Source of the DNA: Linyphia triangularis
Lineage: Eukaryota > Arthropoda > Arachnida > Araneae > Linyphiidae
DNA length: 64,000 nt
Assembly (NCBI GenBank): GCA_963978545.1
Contig: OZ021721.1
Location: 42,852,785-42,916,784, forward strand
Direction of reading: 5' to 3'
This document shows, one piece after another, positions 22,555-34,690 of this stretch. A program made the translations under genes and the position numbers. How positions within the stretch are numbered: the stretch's first letter is position 1; each line of letters opens with the position of its first letter. The notes under the pieces are model-generated. The model saw only the letters and a list, made by a program, of their open reading frames with translations, ran no database searches and was not told where the DNA came from.

Positions 22555-24834
22555 GTTATGTTTTCAAATATCAGTTGATTCCTGTATTCACAAGAATAGA
22601 ATAAATGACATCAAGCACAAATAAGACCCTTCCAAGAAAACAAACGGAGATCTAAAATTTTTGTACTTTTTAAAATATCAGTCAATTGCTGTACTATTTA
22701 CTGTCATCAGGATTAACACAGAAGAAAACGCTCTATCCACTTTATGTATTCTTCAAAAAAACTGGCAACCTGTAATCCAAATTTGGCGACGCGTAACGTC
22801 ACGGATACGCATCATCTATCGTAAATGCCTTTTTGATGGCGATTCTTTTAATTTTTCTTTCATAACAATAAGACCGTAACATTTCAACACTATCAAGGCC
22901 AGGTCATTCTATTTTCACATTTCGCCCGACAAATAATATAAAAAGCAAAATCGTAAATGATCTTGGAGATTTTGTGCTCGTTGAACAAATGAACTCGACA
23001 GTCTATCTTGATAGAATGCTGTAAAGTAGAAGTTATTCGAAGAGAAGTTGAACTGTTTGAAAGAAAAATTATATCCATTATTATCGCGACAAATAACCTT
23101 TTCTGAATCAATTTCGAGAGAAGCGGGCAATCAAAATTCTTGGAAGTTTTTGGAATATTACTCTTTAGGGTGAACAAATGTTAAAAATAAAGACGATTGA
23201 GAGATAAAACTTAAAAATGTTATAGAATTGGTATAGTGTCGCAGCCATACGCTCCTAGGTTGAGTCGGCGCATTGTGCCTCTCTTGCATATAAATCGAAA
23301 TGTTAGAATTCAAAGGAAACCGCTTATTTTTTAATTCCCCATTTGCATACCATTTGATAATAAAGATCTTTAAAAAAAAAATTAAATGTCTACATTCAAG
23401 GATCAAATGAAATTTCATGAAAAATAGTATAATGAAGGCATACTGTAAGACTGGAGAATTTGGACTTTGCTTCTTTCGTTATTTGCAATCAATTTGATGT
23501 TAGCATAATAACCATTCGAGCGTTTGCTTAGGAATGAAAGCAGAGTTATATCAACTAAGATATGACTTTAGGGGAAGAGAAGGAGAGGGCATCGGACTTA
23601 GTCGCATTAAATTTCATTGATGCAAAAGGATAAACAAGAAAAATACTCCGCCGAAGCACTGTTACCACGTCTCAGAAATAGAAAGGGAAATATCTCTTAC
23701 AGGAGGTATTTTAAAGAAAAATTTACACATTTGCATCCTATGTGAGAGAAGCACCGAACAAACTAAACTGAAAATATTTAAAAAGGAGAAAAATATAAAG
23801 AATTCCAAAAACCACTTTCAATAAAATAGGAAATAAATATGAATGGACCCCTCACAAAAAACAAAAGATAAAGAACCAGAGAATGATAACTTAGGTAATT
23901 CAGTTTCCCTTTGCTTAATATTTCCAAAGCACACTCTGTAATCAACAATATGGGTGAGATAGTATATCAGAGTAATATATCTTGTGTAATGTAATCGGAC
24001 CAGGGATATATGAATGGTGAATTGTTACGGTTTCGTTGAAAGAATCTCTGAATGAAACAAAAGGGCGACACCCACATTGCTACAACACAATGGGAAAAGC
24101 ATTCAACAGAATCTTCAACAATACTTTCAAATACCATGACGAAAATAGTGTATATTTAGTGTTGCATGCATGAAGCAAATAAAGATTCCACAGAAATGTC
24201 ACGGTAAGTGAAAATACGGCTGGAAGTTTTTTAGCTAAATACCATTTTCTTCTTACTTAAATTTTTAACTAAAGTTAGATCTATAAAGAAAAATTAATGT
24301 TGCAAATTTATTCAATAAAAACGGTCAAATGCAAATATGCACACTTAGAATGTTCGGACTTTAACACTAGGCATGTGAATTCTGTGTCTATCACTCTATC
24401 ATCAAAAAAAAAAAAAATCCCGCCAAGTTTTCTGTCGTTGTCTTTTGCCGTAGAGGTATGACTAGCCCCTATTTTCAAGGGGGATTCCAGGAGAAAGGCA
24501 TCTACATTAATTGTATTCTAGCCTTTCTAAACGCCGATTTCCTGCTTGCATCATCCCTATTTCAAATCGACGAGTCTTGTTTATAAAGGGACTGCAACCA
24601 GCCAGAAAATAATGGCGTGAGCTATTCTCCTGATTTACAGACAATACTCGATGTTTTTAATCGATTTTTTTGGGGTTGTGTGTGTGGGTGAGAAGGGGGG
24701 GGGGGGCTTCGTATACACCGGCAATTTATAAACAACTTATTTGTGTCACCTGACGGCTGAGCATCCGATTCAAACACGTATCCTCTTTAAAGGGAATTCA
24801 CATTCAAAAATAACTGTACAGATTTCAAGGGCCG
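22555..24834. other. Intergenic stretch
   Basis: No gene is recognised. Short frames at 22661-22879 and 22893-23418 lack motifs and overlap one another. A G homopolymer of about 14 bases lies near 24692-24706. CACCTGACGGCTG at about 24747 resembles the first bases of SINE2 but the rest is missing. Confidence 0.4.
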
Positions 24835-25030
24835 AACTCAAGGATCGGATGCGAGCGGCTAGCAGACGAGAGGTCTCGAGATCGAGCCCCGCATAGCATT
24901 CTGCAATATAAATTTTCAAAGTGAGTAGACACTGTGGTGATTATGATCGACTTCAGGTGATTGTCAGAGTGCCTGGTGGGAGTTGTCTGGGTTTTCTCTT
25001 TTCAAGATGTTTCCCTTGAAAGACCTCCTA
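24835..25030 (+). repeat. SINE3-like copy e
   Basis: The head GCGGCTAGCAGACGAGAGG then GATCGAGCCCC resembles a mutated tRNA domain with a B box. The body GTGGTGATTATGATCGACTT, GTGCCTGGTGGGAGTTG and CTGGGTTTTCTCTTTTC matches the reverse complement of relics at 14800-15160. It is the only copy oriented forward in the window and the one that suggests a tRNA origin for this family. Confidence 0.5.
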
Positions 25031-25034
25031 GAAC

Positions 25035-26127
25035 TCAATCCTCTGCTAAAATTAAAATATTCCGATAAGCGGAAATAACTTTTCAAATAATAATACTGGA
25101 TAAAATCCATGCTGGATTCATTAAGAGACGTAATCCAAAATAACTGAAATAAACTTAGATGATTTCCATTAAAAGCTCTATACTTCCGAACCCGGATTCA
25201 ACAAGTTGCTGTCTCGAAAGTGAAAGATTAGCTTCAACATGACATAACTGATCGACTAGAACGGAAATTCGGATTAAAGGTCGGGGTTCACGCGATTAAC
25301 AATGCGAATGAGTTGTGATACCCCCTGCGAAAGGAATACTCCCAACTTCCTGTCGGTATCCTCAGTGATACTCCTGCTATCAAGTCGACTTTGGAAACAG
25401 TAGATGAAATTAAAGTGAGTGGTTATCTGAGGTTCCTTCAGAAACTAGAGATACATTGTGGCAAAAAGAGTAAAATTGACTAATCATACTGAAAGACTGG
25501 CTATTGGAATCCGACAAAATAACTCCGTGCTACTTGTCTTAGAAATCTATATTTACAAAGAGGCGATTATAACGGAAGATTGTGTGTAACACGGACATTT
25601 TTACCGGAAGTCAATGGAAAGCGCTATTAATAAAATAACAAGCGCTGTTCATAAAATTGAAAGCGTTTGGCGAGAAATATAAAAATTCGTCGTTAAAATT
25701 GGCTACAAACTAGTAAACTTGGCGACATTTTGTCACCAAATATCACCATTATTATGAGATTTTTGTTATTAAATAACGCCAAAACGGCCAATAGCACAAG
25801 AAATAAAAGCAAATAACATCTTTGTAAAATTTCCAATTAAGTTAGTATTCCTGTATCAATCAACTAAATTAAGTCTGAAGTTCTGACCGGATGTATTGCA
25901 ATTGAAGTCTGTGTAGAAGCGACTTTACAGTGACGGTTAACTAAATTAATACATGTAAATATGCATAGGAATTGTTTTAAAAAACTAAAACGAAATTATT
26001 CAGTCGTATAATTTGAATTGGTAACATATTAATGATTATACATTTATCATACTGCAATATTAGTCATTTATGATGCACTTAATATACTATAAAATGAACG
26101 TGTTCAAATTTTATTATTTTTCATTCC
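25035..26127. other. AT-rich intergenic stretch
   Basis: No gene or clear repeat is seen. The region around 25655-25800 contains several TTGGCGA and CGCCAAA words, as do 53030-53100 and 57150-57210, but no alignable element is evident. Confidence 0.4.
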
Positions 26128-26270
26128 ACCCACCTGATAGCGGTGTGGTTAGCGCTCTGGCCTTGCATATCAAATGTGCCAGGTTCGAATCCTGAGATTA
26201 GGCATGGATTTTTGTTGTGGTTCGAATCCACGTTAAGCTGTAGGTGCCTACCTCATTAGCCATTACTGTA
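26128..26270 (+). repeat. SINE2 copy d
   Basis: This is the best-preserved copy. It has CACCTGATAGCGGTGTGG, TTAGCGCTCTGGCC, a B box GGTTCGAATCC, then GTTGTGGTTCGAATCCACG and TTAAGCTGTAGGTGCC. The head is tRNA-like. The copy forms the outer edge of duplication copy 2. Confidence 0.75.
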
Positions 26271-27153
26271 TGCGAAAATAGGTTGTTGATTGCAAAAACC
26301 AACCAGAAAATCTCCAATACAATCAACCATGATAATTAAGTTGACAGTTCAGAATTTCAAGGTGAATTTACATTAAAAAATCCACCGCTTTTACAAATTG
26401 ATTGAATAAAAGTCTGAGTCAGAAGATGTATAATTTTGCAATAATTGTCAGTGGCAAAAGAATGAAAGTTGTTGCGTGTCTCCGTGGCCTAATATTTATT
26501 TGCTGTTATTTTTGTTCTCCTAGTTTAGACACAAATGTAGTCATAAATTATATGCAAATTACTTTAATTACCGTATTTTGGTTTGAACCGCTTTTTTATT
26601 ATCTTGTTTTGAGGCAGTCATTAGATATTCGCATTTGATATGTTTTATATATAATTTTTTAATAAGGTCGTGGATATCCGAAGAAAATGGTTTTCGTAAA
26701 TGACGAACTGTTTGTTTTTAGATAAATGCTTCTGGCTCATCAATATGCTTTCTTCAATTTTAAATAGTTTCTGCTTAAGATTTAAAAAGAAAACTCGATG
26801 GTAAATGAAATACATTTTTTGGAGAATATAGAATTTACTTTATGAAGAGATGGCGTGTCTAGTAGAAAAGCGTATCATTGTCCGGAAATTTCCAAGTTGC
26901 GTTCGTAAATAATTTTGATTTAATGAGAGTTATGATAGAAAAAAATTAAAAAAAAGACCAAAATTTCTTCTTTCATTTATTTTTAGCTCAGAATACATAC
27001 TTAGACGTGAACTTATACTCTTTTTATATTTCCTAAAACAGAATATTTTGTTTTATAGCACTTTTTCTTCTAAGGTTAACATTCAATCCCAGTAATTTCA
27101 TCAAAATGAGTGTCAATCCAGAGTTCACCAACTCGGTATCAACATACTTTTTG

Positions 27154-27330
27154 GTTGGTTGTTTTCAGATTATCTGGCGCCGTCAGCATCACGAGGGCTA
27201 TAATGCGCCGAAACTTTCGTCATTAGACAAGCCAACATACATTTACAAACACCCATGCCTTACACGGGACTCGAACCCGCAACCTCGTGGTCTAGAAGCT
27301 AGCACGCTAACCACTATACCGTTTGGTCGG
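27154..27330 (-). repeat. SINE1 copy c, with sequenced empty site
   Basis: The full-length copy lies on the minus strand. The B box GGTTCGAGTCC is at 27267-27277 and the A-box-like TAGTGGTTAGC at 27306-27316. The 14-bp direct repeats CAACATACTTTTTG are at 27140-27153 and 27331-27344. Duplication copy 1 at about 13132-13154 has the same flanks with a single target copy and no SINE. That proves both the insertion and its boundaries, and shows it happened after the duplication. Confidence 0.92.
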
Positions 27331-27414
27331 CAACATACTTTTTGAGAAAAATAATTTATTCCATAATCTTGACGCTTGAAGCCATTCAAAATCCCATCTA
27401 ACGCTCTGCAAAAA

Positions 27415-29880
27415 CCAATCCAATTTATTTTTAATTCCAACGTTTAACCTAATTAAGAGTTTAAGAAAACTTTAATTGAAAGAGCTTTTTTCGGCTAAAA
27501 TTCGGTATTTAAATAAAGAACCGTTCTTAGGCAATGTAAAAAATTTCAGAGACTGGTTTTTCTAGATACCAAACTATTAGTATAGCAAATATATTTTATG
27601 TGTGCTGACTATGTTATTGCCAACTCAAAATTTCTAAAATGCTCTTCTGATCGAAGTACAAGGAAGTACAAATACAATTGGAGACAACCAATACAATCCG
27701 GCAAAACCGAACACGTGATTGGCTCTTATCAGACCAAGAATAAAGTAATGAATTGTATACTTGGCAGGAGTCGTTAATCTCGAACTGAAGGAATGTTAGT
27801 CTTTGTTTTAAAGTGATTTGTGAAAGGAATTCGGACGGTTGATAGATTCTCTTGAAGTGATTCAAAGTTCCAGTTTTGAATGTTTAGGGTACATAAAGCA
27901 GATAAGAAAGGAAAGCTTCACTTCAAAAACTGACAGTTATTCCTTCTAGTTATGGAAGTTCAACGCGGTTAAACATTCTCGATACTTTATGCTCAAAGGA
28001 TGGAAACTGGAACAAATTATGTGTATAGCAATTCGAAATTCTTGGGATATAACGGATTTGGGGTGAAGGCACTAACTTTTCTGATATTGAACATAAACTG
28101 AATTGAGTGTTATTTGATATTTTGTTGTTGCTTGTTCTACTTGTACAGCTTAGCTCAATTGGAGCGAATTCAAGTATCTTCAAAATATCTAATATATCTA
28201 TATGGAAACCACAATGTTTACAATGATTTATCGATTAAATAGTTTATTAATTGCACAAATTAATTAAATTTAAATCTTCCTGAAATGAATACATGCTTAA
28301 CATTTTTGAAGGAATATGCGAAGGGCTTGTGTACAAACAAAGTCAGACCCATTTTAGAAAAACTGCTCAATGTAAGTAATGGTGTGTTATTCTCACCTAA
28401 CGGATTGATTATATTTATCTGAAAATACAATTGCCAGTAGAAATATGCTGATCGTATTTTCACAAAAATGTAGACAGGTTAAGTGTGCCTAAAAATATAG
28501 TAAGTTGGACAAGTTCTATTAAAATATATTTGGCCTATTTTAATCGAAAGCTTCTCGTGTGAAAACTTATTTCTGTGTTCTACATTTTGAACTAATGCAA
28601 GGCTTTCTTAATAAAGTCCAATAAAAAACAACCCAATTTCCACCAGAACATTAATTACAAAGCAACGACATTGAACTTTGATAAATATAAATTCCAAAAT
28701 ATATTTCATTTTCTCATAAAGAGATATCCTTTAGAAATTTTTAATTCACAATTTCATTAATCAAGCCTATTTTAAAAATATTAATAACAAAATTGCCGTG
28801 TTTTCCCATAAAAATGTACCTTTTTACCAAAATTTCAAGATCATAAAATCCTTATTACGAATTATCTTTCGCGAATTTTATTGCTCTTGTGTCTCTTTTG
28901 CAAAATTCAATTCAAAAGAACGGAAAATGAAGCTCAACGAAAAGCTAATTGTAGCAGTTTAAGTTTATAAAAGCTCAATTGAAATTGAAACTGCTAGAAA
29001 ATAACAAAACACCTATTCACTCCTAAGCCGAATCATTGTTGGATATTCAAAGTGGGTCACAGATTTAAAAGCTGCAAAACTATTTGAATAAGCATTTAAA
29101 ATAGATTTAGCATTAACTTTACAAATTTTAAATTAATAGATAGCTAAGGTTATTAAAACGGGTCCATCTCACTTCTCGAAGAGTGTGCCGGTATCTTTAA
29201 CAAGTGATTTATGGTTATTTATTGTAGGAAGATTTTGATATTTATGGTTGTTCATAGAGGAAACTTCAAAAATAGTATTGTATCGTAAAACACTGAAATA
29301 GTTCCCATTAAAAAAAATCCCTTGAAAAATTAGTTAGAAACTATGAAGTGGTCACAATATCTTCCGAAGTATTAATTTAAAACAAGTTAATTTTTACACC
29401 AAGTTAAAAAAATCAAAAAATCATTAACACACTTCGAAGTGAAAAATGCTTGTTTCTTTTATTAGACTTATTTTCATGCTTTTTAAAGCAATGTGCTCAA
29501 AATTATTCCAAATCTTTAAAAATGAGCATCTCAGAAAACTGTTCCTCGCAGAGGATTGAAGCCACTTTTATGGTTTTTGAATAGACAAATTCAGAAAATC
29601 AATCTAAACTTCACTTCTTTTAATAATTGAATTTCATTCAACGTACAGCGAGTTCTAATACCTTGTAAGTATCGGTTTTCGAGATGTTCATCTTTAAAGA
29701 TTGAGAGTTACTTTTGGGATACCTTGAATGATTAGCTGCTTTGAAGCAATCTGATTTTGATCTGTTAGATTACAAAAAGAGGGGAATGACTTTCCAGTGT
29801 TGGTGACCCCCACCCCCACTTGCAATCTAATACTATGATCTCTGTTTATAATAATGCACGTTGCTGCTCGTTATAAATAT
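27415..29880. other. AT-rich intergenic stretch
   Basis: No gene, RNA or repeat family is recognised. Short frames at 27614-28463 on the minus strand have no motifs and no convincing splice borders. Confidence 0.45.
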
Positions 29881-30122
29881 GAATCGCTTGATGTTAAGAG
29901 GGGATTCGTGACAGATTCGAGATTATAAAGGAGAAGGAAAAACTTTTCCAACTTTTGACAGACACCAATATCAAATGGATACTTTACAAGGCTACCACAC
30001 TCCTAATAAAGGATACATAAACTGGTTTGAAATTTTATAAATGCCTCTGCCTTAATATTTATCAAAAAGAAAAATATAATTTCATGGAAATGCAGAAGTC
30101 CCCTTTTAACATCAAGCTATTC
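29881..30122. mobile_element. MITE with 26-bp inverted termini
   Basis: The left end reads GAATCGCTTGATGTTAAGAG then GGGATT. The right end, reverse complemented, reads GAATAGCTTGATGTTAAAAG then GGGACT. The 242-bp element is AT-rich and non-coding inside. Flanks do not give an unambiguous target duplication, so the superfamily is open. Confidence 0.6.
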
Positions 30123-32040
30123 ATAATTTCGGTCGTTTTCCATTAAATGGGTGAATGAAGCTTTCATAGAACCAGTAATTAATGATAATTAAGCATACAT
30201 TTTCGGCAGATTATAAGATACATTTTAGGTCCAATTCACTTGGAAGAGATGATGCAAAGATCAGTTCTTTTATCGGGTGTGGTGTTGCCAGGGAAGGAGG
30301 AAATATACGGAGATAATAAGTTCGTAACTATCTCAAAGACACATAGTATCCAATTTGTAAGGACCGATTTATCGTATCACGATATAAACGATATCGTATT
30401 ATGGGCAATACGGGTCATGAGTATAAACACGTTAAAAATGTATTATTACCGTCCATAGACGAAACTTCTAACTTCTCTTTAATTTTAGTTGGCTTTTTCA
30501 ATCTTGTCTCGTTTCGACTGACCAACTCACGTCCCGAAAGCAAAATGCGCGTCTAGCATGTAAAAGGTCTAGCGATCGAGCTTTGTCAGCATGAAGCGGT
30601 GTCTTTTCAAAATGAGGAGAAATGACAGATATCGTGACAAACAGTCTTGCTTTGGTTGTGTTCCCACTTCAGATGTAAATACAAGGCAATTTCCTGTTGA
30701 TAGACAAATCGCAAATCATTCCTTCATTCACAATATTAATGACTTTACGATACCCTAGAGCAGTATAGCCCTCGCGTAGTTCTTACGCCAGTCAATTTTC
30801 AGTTTAACAAATTCTTCGGCTGACCAAAGAGCAAGTTTAACCGAATTTAAAAAGGCTCGCGAACTTCAAATTGCCGATCGCTATCCTCTCTGATCATCAT
30901 CTCAAACAAAATATTAGAAGTCAATAAAAATTCAATTAAAAGCCGGCGTTAATAAAGAATTGGACAGAGGCCACTCCCTATCATAAACCTAAAGCAAACA
31001 AACGTCTTCACCAGATAACACGATCACTTGACCTCTTTCACCACTTGGACCGAATTCCATCCGCCTTGTTGCGTTATTAGTTTACTTTTAACGGAGAACT
31101 TTAACTCTTAGGATTGCTCATTGTTAGCTCTTTCCTTTCGGATGAAAAGTAACTATTGTAATTGGGGAAAAATTGGAGGCAACTTAACTCAATAAGCGTT
31201 CATTCATGCACAACCCAATCATTTACAGTTATTAACCCTTTTTTAATCCCGTAAGAGTAGGGGAATGCTAATTTCACCACAGTACTTTTTGTAGATTCAC
31301 GTCGCATAATCGTAGGGAAATGGCATACAATTTATTTATTTATTATGAAAATACATTTTAATGTGTATTCGATTTCATTTTGGTCGAACACTGTTACATA
31401 TGGACTACAATACATTGAAACACCGTTAGATATGGACTATAATATCCTCTTGTAGAAAAATATTCGTCTCTAAAGTATAAAAATCTGTAAAAACTAGACA
31501 CTGCTTATCTCATGGACTAACCCTGTATATAATTAAGAAGACAATTAGATTACTCTATGAAAAGTATTGATAAATTAGCAATTATCTTACACTATAAAAA
31601 CTGTGATGGTCAAGAGAAAGGAAAACCTGTTGCAAGTTGAACCCTATATACCCTAATCCTATATCGTTTTGATCGTTCCGTTCCTTTTGCTTATCGTACA
31701 AATGTGATTGGTGAACGTACCTGAAGTAATGAGGATTCTTATTTAAAATAGCAGTAAAAAACAGAAAAAAGCACTGTAAACGACTTAGGACCAATGTACA
31801 TCATCTTTCCCTAATCCCCATCTTTAAAGTTTTTACTTTATTATTAATGAAATCACTGTTTACCTTGAAAAAAAAATTATAATAAACATCAACATCTTAT
31901 ATTTTTATTAAAATAAAATAAATAAATAAATTCCGTTATTTAACATATTAACAATCTTTCGTGAGCTAATTACTCATGAATTAAATTAATACCAAACAGC
32001 AAATATAAAGGATACTACAATCTCTATTTCCCATATCTCC
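30123..32040. other. Intergenic stretch
   Basis: Nothing is supported as a gene. GC-richer patches occur at 30500-30620 and 30750-31080. A 55-codon ATG frame at 30592-30759 was considered and not accepted. Confidence 0.35.
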
Positions 32041-32156
32041 GACACCAGAAGTAAAGGACAATGTCTCCATTTTTTCCCCTAATTTGACAGGAGAGCCGAC
32101 ACTAAAAGTAAAAGACAATACCTCCTTTATTTTTTTCTAATTTGACAGGAGTGCCG
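32041..32156. repeat. Two-copy tandem repeat, ~57 bp
   Basis: Units at 32041-32097 and 32098-32156 share GACAC, AGTAAA, GACAAT, CTCC, CTAATTTGACAGGAG and GCC with scattered substitutions. Confidence 0.8.
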
Positions 32157-32891
32157 ATCAAAGTTTGGAAACTGCTATTTCTTTCTTGATACTCTAACCC
32201 TAGAGCACAAACGTAACTTTTTTTTTTACGTATCTTATTTTTGAGATTAGCAAGATCTTTTCATGTTAAGTACTCTAGGATTAAAAATGAACCACCGTTA
32301 TAAAGTTTTTGATATAATGTTTTGTACTTCTATAAAGAACACGAAATGCACGTAATATCTCAAACATAATTTTAAAATAGAGAAAAATGTATATTATTCT
32401 CCTTTACTTCTAGGGTAGATTTCATTACATTTATTTTTGACTTTTTGCTCAAGATATTTTGCAAGTGTACGATAATAGATTAATGTTTCTACGCATCTTA
32501 AGTTTATCAAATATACCACCATAATTAAAAACCAATAGGAAGTTTCGAAAATTTCACCATCAAAACGTATGATTGATCGATTTAGACTATGGAAAAATTG
32601 GTTAAGGTAGACATACCGGATAGTTTCCCAATTTTATTATACAACATACATTCTAAATACAATGAGGCCGTTTCATCCTTTTATAAAACAAACTAAATTG
32701 CGAAGAAAATTGAAAATGTGCGGTTACAAAAATTGTTAAGTATCTAATTTGTGGCGTGTCTACGCTTTTCAGTCAAGCGTATGATTGATCGATTTTTTTT
32801 GATAAAAAAATTAAGACTTGCGGGGTATTTTCTTTCGTAATGATAATTTTAATTAATTGGACCCATTGAGGATTCCCTGCTTTATATTCTT
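32157..32891. other. AT-rich intergenic stretch
   Basis: CGTATGATTGATCGATTT occurs twice, at about 32565 and 32778. Otherwise nothing is recognised. Confidence 0.4.
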
Positions 32892-33300
32892 AGGCCTCTT
32901 TCTTACGGTGCGGACGTGGATGCGAGTGCGGACCCGCAAACGCTGCCTTTTCAAACGAGCCCATATCTACGGACGTTTTGCCCGCATTTTTGAAGAGTTT
33001 GATTATTATTTTCACCACGTGAGAACAGTATCTGAATAAGCGTTTTAGATACCAGTAGGTTTTTTGTCCCGCATTATACATTTTAAATTACGAATAAAAA
33101 TATAATTAGTTAATTAAAACTGAATTTATGGATGAACATTGAGGAGATATACCTACTTCTGCGGGCCCGCACGAAAAGTTAAAAGAGGTTTATAAGTTGC
33201 GAACCGCTCTCCGCGCACCGTATGAAAAGCTGTATTCAAAATAGATTGGTGGAACTTTTTGCGGGTCCGCACTCGCATCCTCACCGTATGAAAGAGGCCT
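32892..33300. mobile_element. DNA transposon derivative with ~46-bp inverted termini
   Basis: The left end AGGCCTCTTTCTTACGGTGC and right end (reverse complement AGGCCTCTTTCATACGGTGA) are followed on both sides by GATGCGAGTGCGGACCCGCA. The 409-bp element is GC-rich at its ends and AT-rich in the middle. A related left half lies at 61795-61960. Both left flanks end in TTA, which would suit a PIF/Harbinger-type 3-bp target, but the right flank is TTT, so this is unproven. Frames inside it are not genes. Confidence 0.65.
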
Positions 33301-33985
33301 TTCTATTATAATATTTTAAAGCACCTACATTGTATTTTCTTACTAAAAATTGTGCTATAGCCATTTTCTTCCTGGAATTTAATTGTCTGAAGATACTATG
33401 TAAACTATATCTGGAACATTGTATTTAATTCTTACAGGTATTTTTATTACCTAAAATAAATGGAATTGAGAAGGTTGATATTTCTAAATTTTATCTTGGT
33501 TACACATGAACTTGTAATCACTAATACATTTGTATTTTTCTTGAAAGAAAAGTGAAGTGACGGCTTTCTTTTCTCCCCAGTGCCTATAAACTTAAAGTTA
33601 GTAGAATTTAACGTAGCCCTAAGTTTATAGGTTTTAGGTTATATTTGTCTGTTTCAGTAACATAGCTAAAAAAACATGTGATTATATCTGAAGCATTTAT
33701 TAAATAGTAAACATAGGTGCATCTCTCAGATCAGTGTTTTTTTTTTAACAAAAACTAATTTGATTGAGCAATTAAACCAGCTGTGAAGATACTTATCCAC
33801 TTTTTTTAGAAGGACATCTGCCTGAGAACTGGTTCAGATGAAAATTCCTGTTAAGAGAAATAGAAAGATCTCTCCCGAATTGTTAATAACACTAAACAAA
33901 ATAGTGTTTGTGTAAAAATATTGCTGAAATATGTAGAGGAATCTGTTGCATCTTGGACCAGATATACTTTTGGTCCTATATCGTT
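33301..33985. other. AT-rich intergenic stretch
   Basis: No gene or repeat is recognised. Confidence 0.45.
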
Positions 33986-33989
33986 TGCA

Positions 33990-34690
33990 GTGCTAGATGC
34001 TGAGTATTGTATTCTTTTTTAAAATATCGAATTTCTACTCGTTTTGGGACGTCCCGAATCTAAAAGAGTGGTGTAGAAAATTCAATTCTGTTTGTCTATG
34101 GTCAGCATAGCTCCCGAGCGGATTGACTTACGATCTTCAACTTTTGTATATGGGTTAGTGATGGCCACGGGCGTAGCTAGAAATTTTTTCGGGAGAGGAT
34201 ATGAAATTATAACTCAGTAAATCATAACAATTTTTGTTATTAATGGCAAATGTATATTAGTACTTTTCCTACATATGTTTAGAAATTTAAAAAGGCAAGT
34301 ACATTTAGTAGCAAGTACTTTTCCTAGGTATGTTTAGAAATTCAAAAATATTTTAAATAAAAAATCCTTTGGTGTTTGCGTTCCGATAGCAAACTGAAAA
34401 ATTTCGGGAGGAGATATATCCCCTTATCTCTCCCCCCCCCCCCCCCTGACTACGCCCCTGGTGATGGCCATAGGACCTGTTATTAAGGTTTTTGTCAAAA
34501 TAAAGCATGCGCATATGATTGCTGCAATTAAAAAATTTGCTTTTCAGCAAATGCGAAATATCGGCTCAAGCGATTTTGAACGAACTGTTAAATTACAGAA
34601 AATATTAAAACCGTGAATTACACCAATCCATAAGTATTCTAGACACATTGAAAGTTATGTGATGTTCCACAACCCTAGTTTTTAAAGGTG
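33990..34690 (+). repeat. Family R repeat, copy 1 (interrupted)
   Basis: The flanks of the hAT insertion align with 56740-57340 and with the reverse complement of 53750-54170. Shared words include GTCAGCATA or TGAGCATAACTCC, TTGACTTACGAT, GGTTAGTG-TGGCCA, GGACCTGTTATTAAGG, GCATGCGCATA, and near the end GATGTTCCAC and CCCTAGTTTT. No protein is encoded. The class of this repeat is unknown to me. Confidence 0.6.
34166..34460. mobile_element. hAT-like MITE inserted in family R
   Basis: The ends CACGGGCGTAGCTAG and CTACGCCCCTG are inverted repeats of the CAGGGGCGTAG type common in non-autonomous hAT elements. Perfect 8-bp direct repeats GTGATGGC lie at 34158-34165 and 34461-34468. The two other family R copies give the uninterrupted sequence at this point, confirming the insertion. 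A run of about 16 C sits near the right end. The 65-codon minus frame across it is spurious. Confidence 0.8.

Larger units (their letters stand above)
26128..27414. repeat. Inverted duplication, copy 2
   Basis: The reverse complement of 13049-14203, with two later changes: a SINE1 insertion at 27154-27330 and loss of about 16 bp near 27388. Homology stops after CTCTGCAAAAA at 27414, where the two copies read CCAATCC and GATGCCG. The (TA)n tract of copy 1 is nearly absent here. Apparent frames (for example 26402-26638) are not supported as genes, since the same stretch in copy 1 is interrupted. Confidence 0.8.

Noticed and set aside
24747..24790. SINE2-like start CACCTGACGGCTG
   Set aside because: Only about 13 bases match before the sequence diverges. 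A truncated copy is possible but not supported.
30592..30759. 55-codon ATG frame with a possible GTAAAT donor near 30675
   Set aside because: Basic N-terminus but no signal peptide, domain or partner exon. The donor is weak and the evidence is insufficient.
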